Shown one piece after another: positions 44,214-51,692 of a DNA stretch of 64,000 bases. The stretch's first letter is position 1, and each line of letters begins with the position of its first letter. The stretch comes from Anaerohalosphaeraceae bacterium (GTDB lineage: Bacteria; Planctomycetota; Phycisphaerae; Sedimentisphaerales; Anaerohalosphaeraceae): contig DAOSUR010000001.1 of assembly GCA_035378985.1 (NCBI GenBank), positions 124,001 through 188,000 of the forward strand, written 5' to 3'. The notes beneath the pieces are model-generated. The model was not told the DNA's origin. It did not search any database and worked only from the letters and a program-made list of their open reading frames with translations. The position numbers and the translations under genes were made by a program.

Positions 44214-44819
44214 ATGGGTAAATATTACACTGTACTCTTGACTCTCGTTTTTGTCGGCTTTGGATGTACTCGGCACAAAAACAACGGCAGCCCTGTCAGG
44301 CCTTCTGATTTTCCGGCCTTTCTGAACGCTCCGGAGACAGCAAGCCGTATTCGATATGCGACACCGGAAAACGCCGATATCATCGAAGGGGCCTATTCTC
44401 TGTCCTATTTTGTGGAAGAGCCTTTCCCGCCCCGAAATACGATGAGCTATGTTCAGAATGAACTGTCGAGCGCAGGGTTTTTTCGTTTGAAATACCTTTT
44501 ATACAGCCGGACGGAAGAATGCTCTTACGGATGGTACTCGAACAAGCATACCGAACCCGGATTTATTTACCTGGAGTGGACCGAAAGATGGGGGCATCCG
44601 GAGAAAGATGAATGCGTCACTGTCTATTTCTGTTATCGATACAAGCCGCCTAAAAAGGATTTGACTACCCTGTATGTCACTCTCATCTATTCCACGGAAA
44701 GGTCGGAACAGGCCGTCTTTGTAAAACAATATAAAGAGTCGCTCCCGAAAGAAGAGTGGGGAAAAAAGGCGGACGAAATAGATTATGAGAATATGTGGGG
44801 GCAAGAGAAAAGAAAGTAA
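44214..44819 (+). CDS. Lipoprotein, orphan immunity candidate
   Basis: The 201-residue protein has a lipoprotein signal (YYTVLLTLVFVGFGC, lipobox VGFGC). The mature part has many Tyr and charged residues (RTEECSYGWYSNK, GFIYLEWTERWG, VTVYFCYRYKPPKKDL). No family recognised. The preceding tip is lost. Reading through its stop, a further 38 codons (NEPFTGSKIVQIKDFVGGNG...EEYEKVF) look like a degraded coding sequence. AAAGGAT precedes the ATG. Confidence 0.6.
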   Translation: MGKYYTVLLTLVFVGFGCTRHKNNGSPVRPSDFPAFLNAPETASRIRYATPENADIIEGAYSLSYFVEEPFPPRNTMSYVQNELSSAGFFRLKYLLYSRTEECSYGWYSNKHTEPGFIYLEWTERWGHPEKDECVTVYFCYRYKPPKKDLTTLYVTLIYSTERSEQAVFVKQYKESLPKEEWGKKADEIDYENMWGQEKRK

Positions 44820-44931
44820 AACGAGCCGTTCACCGGCAGTAAAATTGTACAGATAAAAGACTTTGTTGGAGGAAACGGCAGCCCCTTGTTAATGAAAAGG
44901 GAAGATGCCTTCTCCAACATAAACGAAGAAT

Positions 44932-45054
44932 ATGAAAAAGTATTTTGAGCTGGAACCAATCTTTCTTTTTTTGCTGTGCGGCGGAGGGGTCTTGCTGTTT
45001 GTGCTGCTTTTGCGGCTGCTTCTGTGGCTGGCTGTTCTTACAGGCGTCAGATAA
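44932..45054 (+). CDS. 40-residue leucine-rich membrane peptide
   Basis: The frame MKKYFELEPIFLFLLCGGGV continues into a Leu-rich helix (LLFVLLLRLLLWLAVL) and ends TGVR. It overlaps the end of the read-through fragment after the 44214 gene (ATGAAAAAG within TATGAAAAAGTATTTTGA). It could be a small membrane immunity or toxin peptide, or the start of a gene cut off by the Rhs fragment that begins at about 45062. No clear Shine-Dalgarno sequence. Confidence 0.35.
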   Translation: MKKYFELEPIFLFLLCGGGVLLFVLLLRLLLWLAVLTGVR

Positions 45055-45061
45055 GTCCTCA

Positions 45062-45355
45062 AGTTATCAGGCACGCTATGATGCCCCGGCCGGCGGAGGC
45101 ATTAACCCCTTCGGCCCGACAAGCCAGTACACCGACGGAATGAATGCGTATGAATATGCATCGTCTAATCCTGTTGTTAAAACAGACCCGGATGGATTAA
45201 GTGCATCACAGCATCGTATGTTTTTCGACAGCATGTCTGAACGATCCGAAGCAGTGGCTGCCGCTGAAACTGGATGGGTCGGACAACGCTACACTGGGAA
45301 AACTTCTGCTCATCGAGGAAGTGGAGCACAGAAGTTTCCGCGAAATCCCCAGTGA
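45062..45355 (+). pseudogene. Orphan Rhs linker fused to a broken tip (module 4)
   Basis: In frame 2: SYQARYDAPAGGGINPFGPT, then SQYTDGMNAYEYASSNPVV and DPDGL, the standard Rhs end. Immediately after DPDGL the reading continues as SASQHRMFFDSMSERSEAV to 45355. However, the same DNA is better explained by the frame of the next gene (45201), which has an internal repeat. The tip seems deleted and the linker joined to the middle of another gene. Confidence 0.6.
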
Positions 45356-45650
45356 GGACCGTCTTTATACGGCAAGAGATCCGGACAATCAGCAAATCTG
45401 TTTTCTTCTCATCACTACGGAATGGAGCGACGGCAAATGGTCTCTTTTCCTTTGTTACAAAACGGAAGAGAACAAAATTGTAGAATTTTATACCTACGGT
45501 TTAAATCATCCTAATGACTGGCGGCCTCTAAAATGCGAGAGTACTGACCCAAATCATTTAGGAAAGACTCTTCTTGCCGCAAAGATAGACGAGAGAATGT
45601 CTTCCCCCCTTCCAATCGAACGAATTCTAAGTTACTTAGAAAAGGAATAA
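45201..45650 (+). CDS. Protein with a tandem internal duplication (immunity-like remnant)
   Basis: The 149-residue frame contains two related halves: LNDPKQWLPLKLDGSDNATL plus GKLLLIEE near residues 14-40, and LNHPNDWRPLKCESTDPNHL plus GKTLLAAK near 98-126. Both halves end with an acidic or basic helix. No family recognised and no signal peptide. Its N-terminus is probably lost at the junction with the Rhs linker, so the GTG start shown is only the first available one. Confidence 0.45.
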   Translation: MHHSIVCFSTACLNDPKQWLPLKLDGSDNATLGKLLLIEEVEHRSFREIPSEDRLYTARDPDNQQICFLLITTEWSDGKWSLFLCYKTEENKIVEFYTYGLNHPNDWRPLKCESTDPNHLGKTLLAAKIDERMSSPLPIERILSYLEKE

Positions 45651-45692
45651 AGATGCCGATGAAAGCACTCTATATGTACGCCAACCGATTCT

Positions 45693-46505
45693 TTGTCGTT
45701 CCAAAGGGTACGGGCACAGCCGGCCCGGCAGATTCTGGGCAATTATTACGCCTTTACAGGGCGGGAATTGGACCGGGTGGGAACTTCCCAAACAGGCATT
45801 TTGGAAATTATGTATTATCGCGCCCGGTATTACGACCAGGACACCGGCCGGTTCCTCCAGCCCGACCCGCTGGGATATATCGACGGAACATGTTTATACT
45901 CGTATGTTAGGAACAACCCTGCTCGATTTACCGATTTTATGGGGCTCACTTGTATCGATGAGTGTTCTCCAAGACAGGTAGAATATGAAATACTTGATAA
46001 TATTGTGACACCTTATCACGTACGCCCTGGTTGGCATGATATCTATAGAGCCAGTACATCTGCCATAACAGGCCTGAATCAAACAGATTGGGCTCAGCTT
46101 GTTGTCATGATCCTCACTGGAACAATGAGTGCTGAAGAAATTGCTGGCTGGTTAATTGAGTTGGGTTATAGTTTGCCTGTGAATGAATCTGTTGAGAGAA
46201 TTATAAATGAAATCAATTGGATCTTAAAGTATCTTGAAGATGCAGGATATGATGCCTATTTAAAGATCAGAATCAGACAATGCGGGCAGAAAAGATGCGG
46301 TTTTCTTTGGTGTAAAAGAAGTTGGAAATGGAGGGAACCATACATTACTTATTATTTGTGTGGAGACAACACTGTCGGAGGTTTCTATCCAAACCTTGCC
46401 GATGCAGTAAACAGTTTTGATGACTGCATACAGATGTTCCAACATGAAATGGAAGGAGTTAATCATGGGCAGCAGACACTGGAAGATGTATTGTATAAAA
46501 ACTAA
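45693..46505 (+). CDS. Orphan Rhs tip 5
   Basis: The 270-residue frame begins within the repeated core end (QILGNYYAFTGRELDRVG through QDTGRFLQPDPLG). The linker is different (YIDGTCLYSYVRNNPARFTD), then FMGL and a unique tip of about 185 residues. The tip includes SAITGLNQTDWAQLVVMILT, an EIAGWLIELGYSLP helix and a Cys cluster (IRQCGQKRCGFLWCKR). The start is a TTG without a ribosome site, so it is likely silent. Its end overlaps the next lipoprotein gene by 41 bases. Confidence 0.6.
   Translation: MSFQRVRAQPARQILGNYYAFTGRELDRVGTSQTGILEIMYYRARYYDQDTGRFLQPDPLGYIDGTCLYSYVRNNPARFTDFMGLTCIDECSPRQVEYEILDNIVTPYHVRPGWHDIYRASTSAITGLNQTDWAQLVVMILTGTMSAEEIAGWLIELGYSLPVNESVERIINEINWILKYLEDAGYDAYLKIRIRQCGQKRCGFLWCKRSWKWREPYITYYLCGDNTVGGFYPNLADAVNSFDDCIQMFQHEMEGVNHGQQTLEDVLYKN
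45729..45874 (+). repeat. Rhs core-end repeat, copy 2 (146 bp)
   Basis: Same length and near-identical sequence as 40348-40493, ending at the QPDPLG codons. Confidence 0.9.
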
Positions 46506-47133
46506 AAAGGGATTCTGGCATATCTTTTTTATTTTCTGGCAGATTGCCGGATGCGTTTACAAATCTCCGGAAACAAAAGATTTCCGTCAGATGCAGGTGG
46601 AAAGCATCTGCAGAAGCATTATGAAGTCTTCCGACTTTCCTTCTCAGACAAAAGAGCTGGCTGCAAAGACGCTTCGCAAATGGAATAACAGACGAATCGA
46701 CCCCGTACCCGTTCTGCTGCATGCCGGTTATGTACAATCAAAAAAAGGACAATGGTTTATTAACCTGGTTATGTCCGATGAAGAGTTCGACATAGATGGT
46801 TTAATCATTAAAGAAGTACTGGCCGAAAACGGCAACACAATTACCATGGAAGAGACCTATCCGCTGTTTACAGACAAACACGTGGGGCATTTCCAGTGTA
46901 TAGAATTTAAACCGAGAGCAATCGGGGAACAACAGATTCATGGGGCTCCGGCTGCAGATTCTGAATATCCTCTTCGTCCCACTTTATTTATCTCTATTCC
47001 CGAAAAAGATAAGATTACAGTTGAAATAAAAGTATATGATAAGAAAGGCCATATAAGCAATATTGTATTATTTGAACCATTCATAGAGATGCCGCGAGAC
47101 TTTGAATGGTTAAAAAGAAATAATCGGAAATAG
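46465..47133 (+). CDS. Lipoprotein (immunity candidate for tip 5)
   Basis: The 222-residue protein starts MGSRHWKMYCIKTKKGFWHI and has the hydrophobic stretch FFIFWQIAGC, with lipobox IAGC. AAGGAG lies six bases before the ATG. The gene begins inside the last 41 bases of tip 5, a tight coupling. The mature part is mostly strands (ALFISIPEKDKI-type, ITVEIKVYDKKGHISNIVLF). No family recognised. The position and lipoprotein signal repeat the pattern of the ankyrin protein at 42363. Confidence 0.65.
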   Translation: MGSRHWKMYCIKTKKGFWHIFFIFWQIAGCVYKSPETKDFRQMQVESICRSIMKSSDFPSQTKELAAKTLRKWNNRRIDPVPVLLHAGYVQSKKGQWFINLVMSDEEFDIDGLIIKEVLAENGNTITMEETYPLFTDKHVGHFQCIEFKPRAIGEQQIHGAPAADSEYPLRPTLFISIPEKDKITVEIKVYDKKGHISNIVLFEPFIEMPRDFEWLKRNNRK

Positions 47134-47141
47134 AAACATAG

Positions 47142-47897
47142 CCGCGCATAGAACTCTTCACCTTAGAGAATAGCCCTAATTATGCGGTTGCCGGCGGAGG
47201 CATTAACCCCTTTGGTCCGACAAACCAGTACACCGACGGAATGAATGGGTATGAGTATGTGGATTCGAATCCCATTCATCAAAAGGACCCTATGGGTTTA
47301 ACAGTAAAAAACAATCAGCAGGTCTGCTGCAAGGTAAAAAGAGCCGAACAGTATCCCGCCGTTGTTCTTCCTGACGGCCTTGTCATTCCAGGATTTCGAA
47401 GCACCTGCACGCAGGAAACGATTCCCAATCCGCAGGGGAATCCTCCCGGCCAGGTTTGCCGCTGTTATTATCGAAATCAAAAAGACGTTTCCGTTTATGA
47501 CTGGCACACCGGAGAATGCTGCTGGTGTGACGTCTATATAGGATGGGTAACAAACCCTTCAATTGCGGATTCCGATGTCAGATATCACACCAAGTTTTAC
47601 GTTAAATGTGAAAAGAATCCTTCTTTGGATTTTACTGCGGAGACAACACCGGCGACCGCGGAAATCGATTCAATAAGAGAACTAATCATTGGTGGAGTTC
47701 GTGTGTTGCCACAAATAAAAGAAGGAGGCAATATGAATCTGAAAGGCTATTCATGGAGTCATAAAGGGCGAATCAGCTGTAAAAACGCGGAGCAGGCCAA
47801 AATGATTGCATCTGCAGATACCTATTGGAGTGTTCGCCACAACTGCTGGATTTGGGCGCATGAAATATCCAATACCGTTCTGGACCTCTGTCCATAA
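47142..47897 (+). CDS. Orphan Rhs tip 6, NNQQVCC family
   Basis: The frame opens with ENSPNYAVAGGGINPFGPTN; the first ATG is at 47241. After YEYVDSNPIHQKDPMGLTVK comes the shared domain (NNQQVCCKVKRAEQYPAVV ... GECCWC). Then comes a C-terminus different from tip 3 (DVYIGWVTNPSIADSDVRYH...), ending GRISCKNAEQA, YWSVRHNCWIWAHEI and DLCP. The HNCWIWAHEI segment resembles the surroundings of a catalytic Cys in NlpC/P60- or LRAT-like folds, but that is only a visual impression. Confidence 0.65.
   Translation, partial: PRIELFTLENSPNYAVAGGGINPFGPTNQYTDGMNGYEYVDSNPIHQKDPMGLTVKNNQQVCCKVKRAEQYPAVVLPDGLVIPGFRSTCTQETIPNPQGNPPGQVCRCYYRNQKDVSVYDWHTGECCWCDVYIGWVTNPSIADSDVRYHTKFYVKCEKNPSLDFTAETTPATAEIDSIRELIIGGVRVLPQIKEGGNMNLKGYSWSHKGRISCKNAEQAKMIASADTYWSVRHNCWIWAHEISNTVLDLCP
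47229..47527 (+). repeat. 299-bp Cys-rich pre-tip repeat, copy 2
   Basis: Nearly identical to 48473-48771 and slightly more distant from 43261-43559. Similarity ends at the same Cys codon in all three. Confidence 0.93.
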
Positions 47898-47909
47898 GGA
47901 GATCAAGCG

Positions 47910-48413
47910 GTGAAAATCTTTCGGAAATTGGATCTGGTTTATGTTTCAGCACTTTTGCTTTGTAGCGGTTCGTATGTGTTATGGCACTTATGGAAGGCTC
48001 TTCCTATCGGCTATAGACACAATCTTGAACCACTCAAAGAATGTCTCTTGTATTATCTTGAACAGAACGCCGGCGTATTTCCTTCCAGTGAAGAAGAGCT
48101 GCTTCAAAAAGGCTTCTTGAAAATAGAGAATTCAACAGAATCAGAGCGTTCATACATATACATATTGGTTCGCAATAGAAACGCACCTTCTCCTGAATTC
48201 CGCAGATGTTTTCGTTTTAGGAATTTCACCATAAAATATAATACCCAGTATGAGGACTTGCAATTATTGAATGGACGATTGGTAGACAAACGTACCAATC
48301 AGCCAGTTCTGCTGATTAACGGACCGTGTCGGCTTTTTGTTCCATACAGGGACTATTCTATTGAGCTGTACAGGAAAATGTCGGAGATGAAAAAGAAGAA
48401 CGAAAGCCTATAG
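47910..48413 (+). CDS. Membrane-anchored immunity candidate, family I (copy 1)
   Basis: The 167-residue protein has one N-terminal helix (LVYVSALLLCSGSYVLWHLW) and a periplasmic domain with LEPLKECLLYYLEQNAGVFP, SSEEELLQKGFL and DKRTNQPVLLINGP. Relatives lie at 49112-49645 and, broken, at 51690-52258. The helix followed by 'YxxxNxxxPSSxEELxxKGYL' resembles the start of type II secretion pseudopilins. GTG start with AGGAG eight bases upstream, 12 bases after tip 6. Confidence 0.65.
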   Translation: MKIFRKLDLVYVSALLLCSGSYVLWHLWKALPIGYRHNLEPLKECLLYYLEQNAGVFPSSEEELLQKGFLKIENSTESERSYIYILVRNRNAPSPEFRRCFRFRNFTIKYNTQYEDLQLLNGRLVDKRTNQPVLLINGPCRLFVPYRDYSIELYRKMSEMKKKNESL

Positions 48414-48439
48414 TCTCTTGAGCCTTTTATATCATCTGA

Positions 48440-49083
48440 ATATTTGAGTCAGACTTCGGCCCGACAAGCCGGTACGCCGACGGAATGAATGGGTATGAGT
48501 ATGTGGATTCGAATCCCATTCATCAAAAGGACCCTATGGGTTTAACAGTAAAAAACAATCAGCAGGTCTGCTGCAAGGTAAAAAGAGCCGAACAGTATCC
48601 CGCCGTTGTTCTTCCTGACGGCCTTGTCATTCCAGGATTTCGAAGCACCTGCACGCAGGAAACGATTCCCAATCCGCAGGGGAATCCTCTCGGCCAGGTT
48701 TGCCGCTGTTATTATCGAAATCAAAAAGACGTCTCCGTTTACGACTGGCACGCCGGAGAATGCTGCTGGTGTGACGCTACATTGGAAGGCGTAAAAAGTG
48801 ATTTATCCGGCGTCCTTTCACATTTTTGGGTGGTTGTTAAGGAGGCCCTGCATATCTCATAACGATTTTTGCAGGCAGCGGAGGAAAATTTATAGTAACG
48901 CCAGGTATTCCTGACAAGAGAGAAGGAACAGGCATAACACTTGCAAATGCAAGAATCGGTTGCAGAACAGCAGACACATACCGGCATGCATTTGGGGAAG
49001 CGACCACGAGATTCTGGACCGGTTTATTTTGCTTGGGCAACAGTTGTTCAGCTTATTCCCTATTAAAAAATGAATGTCCATAA
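48440..49083 (+). pseudogene. Orphan Rhs tip 7, NNQQVCC family, frameshifted
   Basis: The start is FGPTSRYADGMNGYEYVDSN, then the shared domain up to GECCWC. The frame then reads DATLEGVKSDLSGVLSHFWV and stops at 48862. Two bases out of phase the tip resumes (IFAGSGGKFIVTPGIPDKRE) and ends ANARIGCRTADTY, GLFCLGNSCSAYS and NECP at 49083, which matches the C-terminal pattern of tips 3 and 6. So an indel between about 48775 and 48870 has broken the gene. A complete family-I immunity gene follows at once. Confidence 0.7.
48473..48771 (+). repeat. 299-bp Cys-rich pre-tip repeat, copy 3
   Basis: Almost the same as copy 2 (few substitutions by eye). It starts with the linker YADGMNGYEYVDSN and ends at GECCWC. 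Confidence 0.93.
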
Positions 49084-49111
49084 TCTTCGAATGTACTCGA
49101 AGAAAGAGAGT

Positions 49112-49645
49112 ATGAAGTTGACCGGATTAAAATGTATCAGAAGACTATCATTGGCAGTTATTTTGATTCTTGCGGCGGGGTATGTGTCGGCCGTAATCAA
49201 ATATCAGTGCGAAATCCCGATCTATCAAGTTTATTCGTGCCTTAAATTGTTCATCCAAGAAAACAAAAGAATGCCCACGAGTCAAAAAGAACTTATGGAA
49301 AAGGGCTATTTGCGGGTTGAAGGGGAAGATGACAAACATTTTTATTCGATACGCTGTGACCTTATAGAGATTTTCACAAGGGTGCCTGCTGCGGAAAACG
49401 AGAATATTTTGGAGTGCTGGCTCATCGTTCCATATATGGAATTCTTTATAAGATATGGAATTCAAAAAGAAGATTTTTTTGTTAGAGATGATATTGTGTG
49501 TGATAAAATCACAGGAGAGAAAGTTCTATTATTTACAGGACCGAAGTCTTTTATTTTATCTGGAACTTATAGGAAACTATCGGCGGCTCTCTATAAAGAA
49601 TTAATGAAAAACGAGGGAAAAGAAACCGGCGAGGAAAAAAAGTAG
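49112..49645 (+). CDS. Membrane-anchored immunity candidate, family I (copy 2)
   Basis: The 177-residue protein begins MKLTGLKCIRRLSLAVILIL with one helix. Then come YQVYSCLKLFIQENKRMPTS, QKELMEKGYLRVE, EFFIRYGIQKEDFF and CDKITGEKVLLFTGP. It aligns along its length with 47910-48413 and with the broken copy at 51.7-52.3 kb. The start is set at ATG 49112 to match copy 1; an ATG at 49070 is also in frame. It follows tip 7 by 28 bases. A charged tail (KNEGKETGEEKK) ends it. Confidence 0.65.
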   Translation: MKLTGLKCIRRLSLAVILILAAGYVSAVIKYQCEIPIYQVYSCLKLFIQENKRMPTSQKELMEKGYLRVEGEDDKHFYSIRCDLIEIFTRVPAAENENILECWLIVPYMEFFIRYGIQKEDFFVRDDIVCDKITGEKVLLFTGPKSFILSGTYRKLSAALYKELMKNEGKETGEEKK

Positions 49646-49656
49646 ATATCCTCAGA

Positions 49657-50382
49657 TTGAGCCGCTTTACGGGGCGGGAATTGGACCGGGTGGGAACGTC
49701 CCAAACGGGATTTTTGGAAATACTGTACTATCGCGCCCGGTATTATGACCCGGACACCGGCCGGTTCCTCCAGCCCGACCCGGCGGACGGGATGAATCTA
49801 TATGAATATGTAGACAGCTACCCTTTACATAAACTCGATTATATGGGATTGTGCTGTATTGAAGCACCTTATCCATGGGAATCCTCCAAATGGGGGACAA
49901 GTGATTTTCTGGAGCATTACTGTTTTGGAAAAGCCCCTTACCGAAAGGAAGATCCGATCAATTTAAAAGACATCGGCTTATTGGATGCTTTCAAAAATGC
50001 TCCGGATGTATTTTTGAAAACAGCCTCTTATCAAACGGATGTATTTTTGAAAGTGATTCGTATTGTCAACCATTTTCAATGCAGCGGGACTTTGTGGAGA
50101 ATTTTTCCTATCCAAGACGAGGACAAAACTACAACAAATGTAACATCTGATCCCGGGTTATTTGTCATTGGACACAGTACATTCTTTAGAAAATATCACT
50201 GTAACATTTTGATCAAGTGTTGCGGAGATCAAAAGTGTTTTCGTTATCGCTGCCGATTCGACTATTCAATCCGCGACTGGTTTCGAGACCCATTTGACAT
50301 AGGGATAGAATTACCCGGGTGCACTCCCTTCCGAATCAATGCGGATTGGTCGGAAACAATGGAGGGCAACACTTGTTCCTGA
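49657..50382 (+). CDS. Orphan Rhs tip 8
   Basis: The 241-residue frame starts in the repeated core end (RFTGRELDRVGTSQTGFLEI, RYYDPDTGRFLQPDP). A short linker follows (ADGMNLYEYVDSYPLHKLD), then YMGL and a unique tip. The tip has Cys-rich segments near the C-terminus (HCNILIKCCGDQKCFRYRCR) and ends METMEGNTCS-like (SETMEGNTCS). The TTG start has no ribosome site. The following lipoprotein begins 10 bases before its stop. Confidence 0.6.
   Translation: MSRFTGRELDRVGTSQTGFLEILYYRARYYDPDTGRFLQPDPADGMNLYEYVDSYPLHKLDYMGLCCIEAPYPWESSKWGTSDFLEHYCFGKAPYRKEDPINLKDIGLLDAFKNAPDVFLKTASYQTDVFLKVIRIVNHFQCSGTLWRIFPIQDEDKTTTNVTSDPGLFVIGHSTFFRKYHCNILIKCCGDQKCFRYRCRFDYSIRDWFRDPFDIGIELPGCTPFRINADWSETMEGNTCS
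49665..49782 (+). repeat. Rhs core-end repeat, copy 3 (partial, 118 bp)
   Basis: Lacks the first 28 bases of the 146-bp unit. Similarity stops at the QPDP codons, where DGMN replaces LGLDPAGG. Confidence 0.85.
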
Positions 50383-50948
50383 TAAAGAAAAATACGGCGA
50401 TATGGGGCGGCGTATTTATATTTATTCTGTCAATGGCATCCTTCAGCAGCTGCCGAAGGATCATAGGATTGCCGAATCGCCATATAGAAAAAGAGCCTTC
50501 TGTCCAGGATATCCTTGGGGTATGGACTGTAACAGACCGGTCTGTGCGTTCTCTTGTCAAAAACGGATATAAGACTTATAACCGGCAGAAAGATCATGTT
50601 CTCCGCTTCCTGGAGGAGAAGAAATGCATGGTCAGTACTTTTAATTATATCCCCCCATTCCCTGGGAAAAAGGAGGAGATGAATCTCTACATCCATGAGA
50701 AAGAAGGTTCATGGGAAATCAAAAGAGTACCGGTCTCCATACGACATAAAACCCGGGATGTGCCCGCGATTGTCATATCCATTGAGGAAACACAGAGTGG
50801 TTTTAACATCATGGGCATCGAAATAACACAAATAAATAGGAAGACGCTGACTTACTATATTGCAAAGGAAAACGGCCGCCTAATCTTGTGGCAGCACATA
50901 GGCGACCCGGATTATTGTGAATATCTTGACTTCGTAAAAGAGCATTAG
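50373..50948 (+). CDS. Lipoprotein (immunity candidate for tip 8)
   Basis: The 191-residue product starts at TTG 50373, with GGAGGG six bases upstream, and overlaps tip 8 by 10 bases. Its signal (TAIWGGVFIFILSMASFSSC) ends in lipobox FSSC. The mature part reads DILGVWTVTDRSVRSLVKNG, HVLRFLEEKKCMVSTFNY and GSWEIKRVPVSI, a small barrel layout similar to lipocalin-like proteins. A longer in-frame start at 50319 is possible but would spoil the signal peptide. Confidence 0.65.
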   Translation: MFLIKKNTAIWGGVFIFILSMASFSSCRRIIGLPNRHIEKEPSVQDILGVWTVTDRSVRSLVKNGYKTYNRQKDHVLRFLEEKKCMVSTFNYIPPFPGKKEEMNLYIHEKEGSWEIKRVPVSIRHKTRDVPAIVISIEETQSGFNIMGIEITQINRKTLTYYIAKENGRLILWQHIGDPDYCEYLDFVKEH

Positions 50949-51111
50949 CTCATATTCCAGTTGTTGGTCATTATTATATACAAGCAACATTGATGAAACG
51001 GCCGATAGATTCATTGACAGTATCAAAATGCCTTCTTATAACTTTCAAGAAAGATACAATCAGTTCATTAGCGGTTGTTCCAGCCATTGCATGAGAAAGG
51101 CGGTTCGGTGA
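50941..51111 (+). pseudogene. Tip fragment of module 9
   Basis: In frame 1 the last 43 codons read SNIDETADRFIDSIKMPSYN, FQERYNQFISGCSSHC and MRKAVR before TGA at 51109. Just upstream, frame 2 reads AHIPVVGHYYIQAT, so a frameshift seems to join the two. The TGA overlaps the GTG start of the next gene (GTGA). It is a degraded tip lacking any Rhs linker. Confidence 0.45.
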
Positions 51112-51692
51112 ACGTAGACAGAACAAAAAATTGTTTTTGAGAGCCACGGGGCTGGTTTTCCTTCTCTTTACAGGGACTCGTTTCGTTTACAACGGTATCG
51201 TGCTTGTCAGTTCCTTGTTCTTCGGATGCCAATACGGCATCTTTGAAAAAACTACCTATGCTCTCTCTGCGGCTGTGGAGATGCTCTTTTTAGCCGGTCT
51301 TTATTATTGTCTTCTGAGGCCAGCAAAGTTCCTGCTCTCCCTGTGCCGTATCCCGCCGCTCGATGAGAGCCATGAAGATATGAACAGAATAATTGCCGCC
51401 CTTCTGGTCAAATGTCTGGGGATCTGGTTCTTTCTGTTAGGCCTCAGAGAACTGGTTTTTTTCCTTTTCCTTCTCGTTGGTCATAATCGATCCGGAAACG
51501 CCGTTCGGAAATCCCCGTCTGCCGGAGATTCTTCAGCAGCTGTATTTTTCCAAAACTGTGTGGGCAATCGGCAAAGGAGTTCTCTTTTTGCTGGTTGGGT
51601 TCTTTTTCTATTCCACAAGAAGTATCCCGAATATTCTGATGGGCCAATCACCCCAACAGTCCTGTTTCAAGACAGATGAGAGAAAACCGTAA
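51108..51692 (+). pseudogene. Multi-pass membrane protein, twice frameshifted (immunity candidate of module 9)
   Basis: GTG 51108 starts MNVDRTKN and meets TGA after ten codons. Shifted frames then give RATGLVFLLFTGTRFVYNGI, FGCQYGIFEKTTYALSAAVE and FLAGLYYCLL up to about 51476. The rest, in the first frame again, reads DPETPFGNPRLPEILQQLYF and GVLFLLVGFFFYSTRS, ending at 51692. The four hydrophobic helices make sense only if the frames are joined. Breaks fall at A6TTGT5 and T6CCT4CC tracts. Confidence 0.55.

Noticed and set aside
45653..45910. 85-residue frame MPMKALYMYANRFF...
   Set aside because: It has a plausible start site, but from residue 22 on it reads the conserved Rhs repeat out of frame; only its first codons could be a remnant.
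43261..48771. Regular repeats considered as CRISPR or transposon ends
   Set aside because: Units are 146 or 299 bp, protein-coding and kilobases apart, without inverted termini, transposase or short spacers.
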